A DNA stretch of 64,000 bases, from assembly GCA_039621445.1 (NCBI GenBank), contig CP154954.1, positions 27,392,123 through 27,456,122 of the forward strand, read 5' to 3'. The stretch is from Euglena gracilis (lineage: Eukaryota; Euglenida; Euglenophyceae; Euglenales). The first letter of the stretch is position 1. Every line of letters begins with the position of its first letter. Positions 45,801-54,800 of this stretch are shown here, piece by piece. A program made the position numbers and the translations under genes. The notes under the pieces were generated by a model. That model had not been told where the DNA came from. It saw only the letters and a list, made by a program, of their open reading frames with translations, and searched no databases.

Positions 45801-48800
45801 GGAGGGGGGGGGTGGGGGGACACCCTCCCCCACCTAAACAGTGGCGCGGTCAGGGTGACCGAAATTTTTTGACCCCCCAAATCGACCAAAGTGCCATTTT
45901 GGGCACTTTTTGGGCAAAAATTGGCCAAAAATGCAAAAAAAAATTCGCACAAAGCGCCGGAGGAAAAAATTGGGTACCCCCGGGTACCCCCCCCCAGGGT
46001 CGGTCCGGACCCCCCTTGCAGGTGGGGGGGGGCGGACCCCCCCTGCGGGCCGGGGGGGGGGGGGGGGACACCCCCCCACCTAAACCATGTACGCCCTCCT
46101 TATATCGAACCCTGCCCAATCCTCTCTCACCAGATGGTTCAAGAAACCAAAAGACTGCTAAGTGTGGCAAAAACCTGATCTCTGTTGCATTTGTGTGTCT
46201 GCAGTTTGCCAGCGCCTTGAATACATGCGGTTGCCTGGGGGGCTGCTATTTGGATTTTTGGTAGGTCAGACCAGGGCGGTCCTTAAGCAAAAAAAAAAAA
46301 ATCCCATCCCGGCACAGCCGAGAAATTTTTTTGAAAATCCATGACCGAAAAGTGGCCGTATTTTGCCCGAAACGGGTCGACTTCGGGAAAAAAAGTGATT
46401 CCTGGCACTTTTGGAACATCGCCCATCCGCCCATAGCGTCAAAAAATGCGTTTTTCGACTTTTTGGTTTTCGACCCCCGTTCAAGTCCCGGTCGATCCTT
46501 GGTCGGGGGGGCGGTCCTTAAGGGGCGGTCCTTAACGAAAAAAAAAAACTTCCCGTCCCTTATGGACCGCCCTGGGTCAGACCATAGCAGGCCCACACCG
46601 CTTCCTCCTGTCCACTAGAGGGCCAATGAAGCTGAAAAAGGATTAGGAAAGTGAGCCATTTCACCCATGGGCAAATCGTAACTTCTTTAAACACAAAAAG
46701 ACCCTTTTTTTTCGAATGTTTCTCAATGTTTTGTCAGAAAAAAACTTCCTCGACAAAAAAAACAGCAACCCTGGCTTGGGGGGGTTTGTTTTAGGAGCCC
46801 AATCTTTTCATTCCCTACCATTTGATGTTTTGAAATTTTCGATTTTTTGGCCCCAAAAGTCCAAAAAAAAAACTGCCCCAAAAGATGCCCCAAAACACCC
46901 CAAAATCAAATGAACTCAGAAAATGGCTGTTTTGGGCCACAAAACCAAGCCCGAACATGTGCCAGGTGTGTCGGCGGCTAAAAATGACGAATGGGGGGGG
47001 TTAGAGGGTCTCCAGAGGCACATTTGGTCTGGCAGACACTTTCGGCAATAATGTGCGACATTCTTTTGAAAAATTGATTTCTCAACCCAAAACCTTACCC
47101 CGGCGAAACGGCAGAGTCGAAACTGGGGGGTGGGGCTAATCCTACCCAGGACCTGGAGTCCCCTTTGTCGGCTGAATAACTCGGGCCTGGATGGGAGTTC
47201 GGTGTCAAACAATTTGGAAAGCTGGGATCCAGTCGCTTGCGATTGAAAATTTTTTTCTGGGAATGGGTTCGGGGTCATGGTGATAATCCGCTGTTCTCAT
47301 GACCAACCTGTGGGGGGGTCCCCCTTTTCCCGGTGTTAAGCTTCACTGTTAAGCAACACTGAAGAGATAAGAGCTCAGCGATAAATACCCCCCAGGGATG
47401 TATGGGAAGCCTGTCGGTTTGAGGTTGGAGTAGGGGTCTTGACCCCTACTAGATGTTGGGTGGGGGTGTCCGGACCATCCTTGGCAGGTTCTAAAAATGG
47501 CTAAATTTTAGTTTCCGGCGCTGTTGTGCTGGGAAGTCCTCTTCCTCATTTTAATCATGTTGCACACTCAGTCATATTGCACATTTCTGGATGTTGTACT
47601 GTTTTCCACATTAAAAAAAAATGCCAAAAAATCAAAATGAGCATTTTCAGAATTTTTTTCAAAGAAGGATCAGGATTTCCCAACAATTTGGTCTGGTATC
47701 CGGTACCCTTTGACCATCCACAGACCAAAAATTTTCCTGGCCCCTTACCGTTTCGAGGTCGGGGGCTCCCATCCCTCTGTGAGTCATTGTCTGGTGCATA
47801 TGCGTCACAGTCCACAGATGTGCGTCACTGTCCGGTGGAGGTGTGTCACCGTTCGGTGGTTGTGCATCATTGTCGGGTGGGTGTGCATCACAGTCCGGTT
47901 TGATGTGTTGGGAGGGGGAGTCCGGACCGCTCCTTAAAATGTGACCCCCCCCCCCCCCCCGCTGGGTGTTGCTGATTGTTTTTTTTCAGACCCCCCCCTT
48001 CTGGCAGTGTGGGCAGCTTGGAATTCCTGAAAATGGTCACCCGGCGCTGGAAAATTTTTGGGATTTTGGCCAAAATCCCTTGATTTTAGGCCATTTTGGC
48101 TATGTGGCCAAAGTGGCCGACGCCCCCCCCCCCCCGGGTGGAAGTGGGTGACTGGTTTTTGAAAACGGCAAGCTACCCTCTACCCCGGGGTGGGGGGGGG
48201 GTTGGTAAGCAATGGTATGGTCTTGACCTCAGGACTTCCCAAACATCCCTGCCCCCCCCCCAAGTACTAATTTTGGCTGCCCAATAATAAACTATCCCTT
48301 CCACACTGTGGAAAAAGGCACAGAAAAAGGAATAAAAATCATCAAAAGCATTGCAAAAATGACAAAAAAGGATGAATTAGTCAGAATAGTAGTCGGAATA
48401 GTAGTCGCAAAAGGGTGCCTGTTTGTGGGGGAAAAAAAAGACCCTAAGTTGCAAAAAGGGGCACAGGTGCCCTGTTGATTCTTTTGTCAATTTTTGATTT
48501 TTGAACATTTTGCAAATACATGACAGGGCAAAGCGTTTTTTGGGTTTTTTTGATTTTAGGAAAATTTATATTTCTGCATTTTTGTTGTGTTTTGTGTTTT
48601 TTTTTGTGGTTTTTTCTATTTTCCCCTGACAATTTTTTGTCTCTTTTGTCATTTTTGCATTTTTTTGTAAAAAAAAGAATTGCAGACTGACCGAATAGTG
48701 CCCTGGGGGGCTTCTAACTGGGGAGGGGGGTTAAAGCGCTGGGGACCATCCATCACCCCACATCTCCAGGGCCAGCTGCGCGCCTGTGCGTGCCACCGGC

Positions 48801-51800
48801 GCAACACAAAACCTGGTCTGGGGGTTTTATCACTTAGTTGGTATTTGGGGGGAGGGAGGGGGTAATTCATCTCATTAAAACGGACCATTTCATAAAATGG
48901 GCCACTTCAAAATTTTGTGCTGTTTCCTTCGTCTGGGAACATTTGGGCCATTTTTTGACTGCACTTTCGTCCGAACCAACATTATTCAAACCCGCACTGT
49001 GGAGTTGGAACAGACGTAGTCCCTTGCATTTCTGCTCCAGGGAAGGACGGCACACCCCAACTGGCTTGCCGGACGGCGGGATGGCCCCGTCCCGCGCCTG
49101 GATGTCGGCCGCCGGCACCGCCTCGGCCAGCATGTCCACCTTGGGGGCCGCCGCCTTGCCCGCACTGCCGGACCGCACGGCGTCGACCGCCGACCCGATG
49201 CGAACAACACAGGCCGCTTGTGCGCACCTCCCTGGGGCTCGAAACTTGCGAAGCGCAACTGCAACTTGGAATTCATTCACCCCCCCCCCTGCCCCCCAGC
49301 TCTCATGTGAAATTGATTGAATTTAGAGTTCTCCAGATGGAGGTTGGAGAATGGAAGGCGATGTGTTGAAGAACATGAACCAGAGAGGGGAGACATGGAT
49401 GAATGGAAAAAAAAACGTTTTGTGTAGCAGAGGAAAGGGAAAAGATAGAAAAAGGTTGGGTGAGAATGTGGTCCAGAGCAAAAAAGGAGTGTTGTTTGAA
49501 GCCGGCGGCAGTTGTCACAGCCACAAGAGGCCTGGCCAGCGGTCTGCTCGTTGAAGATCACGGAGGTGGGCAGCTGGATACCGAACGTTTTGTTCAGCTC
49601 CATCGTGGTCCGGATGGCCGCCAGGGAGTGGCCGCCGACATTGAAGAAGTTGTCCTCCGGGCCTGTGGAGGCAATGAGGGCCGTTTTGGGCCGCCAGGTT
49701 GCCATACCATGCCAGTGTGCAGCCAATGAGCATCAGAGCCGACACGGAGGGCCATCCACCTGCCTGGCAACGCATCCACAGGAGGGGGGGGAGCGATGAT
49801 GGATGAACAGGGATGAATCATGAATGAATGGAGGACGGAGGAGAGAAGGGGGGGGAGCGATGAACTGCGGGTGATGATGCACTCATTTCACAGGATATGT
49901 CAAAGTGACTTGTGTTGTGCCAGGTTTTGCATGCATTGCTTGAGGTCGTTTGGACACATTTGCCGGCCCATGCCCATGCGCTCACACCAACTGCATTGGT
50001 GTGCAGGGCAGCCCGGATCACTTCCAGCACCTTCAGCTGGGTGGGAGTGAGGTGGTCCAGGCTGGCCGTGTTCTCTGGAAGGTCCGCATCCACACTGTCC
50101 AGCGGAGGCAATGCCTGAGAGAGGGGAACAGCATGCATGAGGTAACACAGCGTTGAAATTGTCTCCTTCATTCCCGGGTCAGCAACTATAAAGAATAAAC
50201 GGTTCAGGCAATTAACTTCTTTTGCTGTATAAGGATGCAATTTCACCCAAAACGTCAAAAAAAGCGTTTTTTCAACCTTTTATTTTCGACCCTGTTCATG
50301 CCCCAATCCGCCCCTTGGACGGCCCTTTGGCCTGAGGGCTGTCCTTGAGGGGTGGCCCTTCATGGGAAAAAAAACCAAAATCCGTTGTGAACCGCCCAAA
50401 TCTGAGTTTGGATTAGGATTGGGAAATGCGTGTTTTGTTTGCGCCCTCCAGCTGTGAACAAGGAAAGCCGAGCACGACCTTGTGGTTAATCTTTCCATTC
50501 GGGGTCAGCGGCATCTTCTGCAGCAGAATCACCGCCTTGGGCACCATGTAAGAGGGCACCTTGGTCTTCAGGAACTCCCACACAGGATTCGATGTGAGAG
50601 CGGGAGAGGGGTATCAGTCCGGGTCCCACCCTCGACCACAGGAGGGGGACATCCTCCCCACCTCAAGCTGGGACACCCCCCGGCATCGAACCCTGCTCCC
50701 GCAGCTCACCCGGCAGCGTGGCCACTTGGGCGGCCGCTGCTGCCGTGGGCACGACGTAGCACACAATTTGTTTCTCGCCGGCGCGGTCCAACGCCTCCGG
50801 CAGCCAACTCTCATGTTCAAGCACTGCCGGTGCCTCTGCAAGCATTGTGGCCGATTTCCCCAACTTAGAAAGCAACCCAATCAGAGTTAAACCAAGACAC
50901 CCCGGTTGTTAGAAGAGCCCAGTGAATGCCAAACTTAATCTGAGGGTCAGCACACAGAGAACTGGCTGGCCACACGGGTGACGCTCTCCTTCACGGCCGG
51001 GTGGGAGCTCAGCTTGGCGTTGATCTCCCCCAATTCGATGCGGAAGCCCCGGATCTTGATCTGGTCATCGGCCCGGCCGACGCACTCCACGTCGCCGCTG
51101 GGGAGGTAGTGGCCCAGGTCTCCCGTGCGGTACCAGCGGTCCCAGGCCACAGAGGGTTAATGGGCAAGGGTCGCCTGGGTGATTAACAAGTAAAAAGTCT
51201 TTATGGTGCGTCTGTATGCGTGTGGGCGTGCGAATGAGTGAGAAAGTGCACGTGAATGCGGGTGGGTGAATGTGCATGTGTGTGTGTGTGTGTTTGCGTG
51301 TGTGCGTGCGTGCACGTGTGTGTATTGTGTAGATGGGTGTGCGCGCGCATGCATTTTGTGTGGGTGTGGTGTGGTGTGGTGTGGTGTGGTGTGGTGTGGT
51401 GTGGTGTGGTGTGGTGTGGTGTGGTGTGGTGTGGTGTGGTGTGGTGTGGTGTGTGTGTGAGTGTGAGTGTGTGTGAGTTTGGATCCGTCACATTGTGGTC
51501 ACGATTGTGGTCTGTGGTCACGAGTGTGTGCAGGTGGACAGTTGCGTTCCAGGCCTCCTTGGGTGGAAGGGGTTGGGAATGAACTTGGCCGCCGTGTCCT
51601 CTGGCAAACCAAGGTAGCCCTTGGAGAGATGCGGACTGCGCACATAGATCTCTGCCGCCTCCCCAAAGCCCGCCTGGAGGCCAGCTTTGTTCAGCAGAAT
51701 CAGCCCCACGTCCTTCTGGCGCATGGCACGGCCCCCAGACGAGAAATGCCGCCAATCGATCTGCATGAAACGTTTGGATGTTGTTCCGGGGGGATTCTGA

Positions 51801-54800
51801 AAATAAAGCGACTACTGCCGGTGAAGATCAAGCTTCAGAACAGCAGGTCAACCAGCTCGAAACAGGACAAGACTTTTTTTGGAGGAAATGGTCCAGTTGG
51901 TTGGGTGTTCTGAGGAACTCAATGGAAACATGCCAAATTGAGAAACCCTATTCCAAAATAATTAAAAACGAAATCGAAACGAACAAACAAAAAGTTCATT
52001 CAGAAGATATTTTATTTCAAAAAAAGGGGGAAACATTTGTATAAAAAAAAACAAGCACATAGCGCAGCATTTGGGCTTTCAGTGCAAGAAATTGATGATT
52101 CTACAGCTGCTAGAAAGACCCAAAAGAGAGCACTAACGCAGAGATGAATTGACAAAATTTTCTCCAAAATGTTTCCAACTGCAATTTCTCTGGGCGAGCC
52201 TCTGCTCCAAATCCATTGCATCACCCACAAATGGGCCCTGCCCACCCACCTTGGCCTGAGGCCAGCCGTCATTTGCCGCCCCATGTGCATGCCCCGGCCG
52301 CAGGGAATGATCTCCTTCAGCTTGGCCAGCTGGGCAGCATCCCGGGGCACCTCGTAGTACCCCACCGACCGCTGGGTCTCCGTGGTGCCGAACATGTTCA
52401 CCACCTGAGAGGCCGGTGGCCCGCACATGGCTGTTGACGGCAATCCAGATAACAACCGGGCAGGACAGCTGGGGCGCCCCGCACACCTTGACGTTGGGCG
52501 CCAGCTTGTGCAACAGCAGCACGTCCCGCTTGATGAGGACGTCGCCCACGAAGAGGCACACTTTGAGGGACGGGATCGTGAAGGTGGGATCCTGGAAGGA
52601 AAGACACGGACGCTGAGAACGTCGCCAGGACGTGGCATTCACAACTGACTTTCAGGGAGCAACCGCCGCACCATCGACATTCAAAAATCACCTTCCAAAT
52701 AAATGCTTACCTCGCAGTCAGGATTCGATGTACAGCAGGGAAATTGAATGGTGGGACGGTCCAGGGAAACTAAATAGTGGAACACCCCCAAAAAATGCTA
52801 ATCCCCCGGAGACCATCCAGGGATTTGTGCTTATCCTTTTTTGGGAGGTCAAATTCTTATCCGTAGTTATCCGTAGTTATCCGTAGTTATCCGTAGTTAT
52901 CCGTAGTTATCCTTATTTGCTAAAATACCCTTCCTGACAGGGGATATCCATCTAGAAATGGCTGCAATTGAAAAGATGAAGAGAGTTGATCATCATAAAC
53001 CTCAGGAATGCCTAAAATTTGTGAAATATGACAATCTAAACAGAAAACGACAAGCATCCAAGGGCAGATGGAAACAACACTGTCCGGTGTGGGTTTTTTT
53101 AAAATCTTTCATCCACCGTTCTTCACAATCACCGTTGCAGAACATGCCACCGGCTGCCTGCCGGAGGTGAGACGACATCCTCTGTCGGCTTTTAACATCA
53201 ATGACGCCGGCCAAACTGAAAGCAGCCCATCTCTTTATAGGATGTACGCTGCCAAATGAAAAATTGTAGCGAAAAAAAAGCTGAAGAAAAGGGCTGCTTG
53301 AAAGACCGTTCAATCACTGCACTAGAGACAGGAAAATAGACATGAAAAACAGTCTCAGAAAGGGCGGGCTCACGTTGAGCCCAGAAAGGCCGAATGTCTC
53401 GTCAAAAATTTTGCTTATCCATAGTTATCCGTAGTTATCCGTAGTTATCCTTATTCAGACTTTTGGGCTCATCCGTAGTTATCCGTAGTTATCCGTTTTT
53501 ATCCGTATTTGGGGGTTTCAGGCTTATCCGTAGTTATCCGTAGTTATCCGTAGTTATCCATTTCAGGATAAGCACAAATCCCTGGACCATCTGCGATTGC
53601 AAAGGCCTTTCAAATTGTTGCAATATCAGGAGGCTTCAATGTGCGGCATGTATAAGGTGCACCCAGTACCATCCAACGGATAGCCTAGGGCTGTGGGGGG
53701 GCCTGTCAGCGATGGTTGGGACCACCATGAGCGTCGAGCACAACAGCAAGGCGGCTGGGAATCGACGTGTATAAAACTCGAATTTGTTCGGGAGAAATGT
53801 CAGCAAAAAGCACGCCCACCCCCATCCACGCCCACCCACCAGCCCCCCCCCCTCAACCCCACAAACCCGCCAACCCCTCCCCCCCCATCCATCATCCCCC
53901 CCAAGCAGCCCCCCACCTCCCGGTCAGGCCCCCCCCACCCCCCCCCCCCACCAGCCCCCCCCCCCCTCACCCCCCCCCGCCTCACACCACCAGCCAAATC
54001 ACCACCTCCCCCCCCCCAGCACCATCACCCCCACCAACGAGCAAACACCACCTCCACAGCACCATCACACACAACCCCCCAGCATACGCAATCACCCAAC
54101 CAAAACACGCTGCAGAGCTGCCCGTTCGTTTCGGTTAGGGAAAACCATCCTTCGAGCTTTGCAAGCAGAAACACCCACAGGTGTTCGATCGGTTGAGGTC
54201 CGGGCTCATTTCTGTGTTGCAAACAGGCCTCGTTCTTCGTCACCTTGCATGGGGGGAGGGGGCAGGGTGTTCAATCCACCTCTTATCTGGGAGATGCATC
54301 TGCCCCAGCCCATCATCAGATCATTTCCCCCCATTTGCTAAGCCTGTGCCTCACACTTCACAAGGGGAACGTTTGCGCAGAACCTCATGCTGGAGATTCC
54401 AACAAGATGGTGCACCGGCCCACCGAGCAAGACGCACGACGTCCTGGCTGCGGGACAATGCCGTGAAGATGCTGGATAACGGGTCCTGTGCAGGCATCTG
54501 CTTGGAGTTAGTGGATCTCATCAGTTTGCCAGGCGTAGGCGTGGGGAGGTCTCCGCGGTCCACTGTGAATGATGCATTTTCCAAGCTCTCATCGAAACCG
54601 TTCCCCTTGTGAAGTGTGAGGCACAGGCTTAGCAAATGGGGGGAAATGATGGGCTGGGGCAGATGCATCTCTCCCAGATGAGAGGTGGATTGAACACCCC
54701 ATGCAAGGTGAAGAAACGAGGCCTGTTTGCGGCACACAATGAGCCCGGACCTCAACCCGATCGAGCACCTGTGGGTGTTTCTGCTTGCAAAGCTCGAAGG

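Larger units (their letters stand above)
44049..49132. repeat. 5.1-kb direct repeat, copy 1
   Basis: Matches 58936-64000 base for base apart from scattered substitutions, homopolymer-length changes and small indels. One example is about 30 bp around 45515-45545 absent from copy 2. Contains AAR exon 12, part of exon 11 and three small transposons. It may extend past 49132, since copy 2 is cut by the window end. Confidence 0.97.

Noticed and set aside
45850-46600. Several 100-residue frames conserved between both copies of the 5.1-kb block
   Set aside because: Conservation only reflects the recent duplication; the frames cross MITE ends and homopolymers and have no domain features.
52857-53560. 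CRISPR-like array (regular ATCCGTAGTT units)
   Set aside because: The 10-bp units are contiguous without spacers, lie inside a TIR-bounded transposon and the genome is eukaryotic.
53693-54196. Proline-rich frame of 167 residues
   Set aside because: Lies in the C-rich expansion inside the Tc1-like palindrome.
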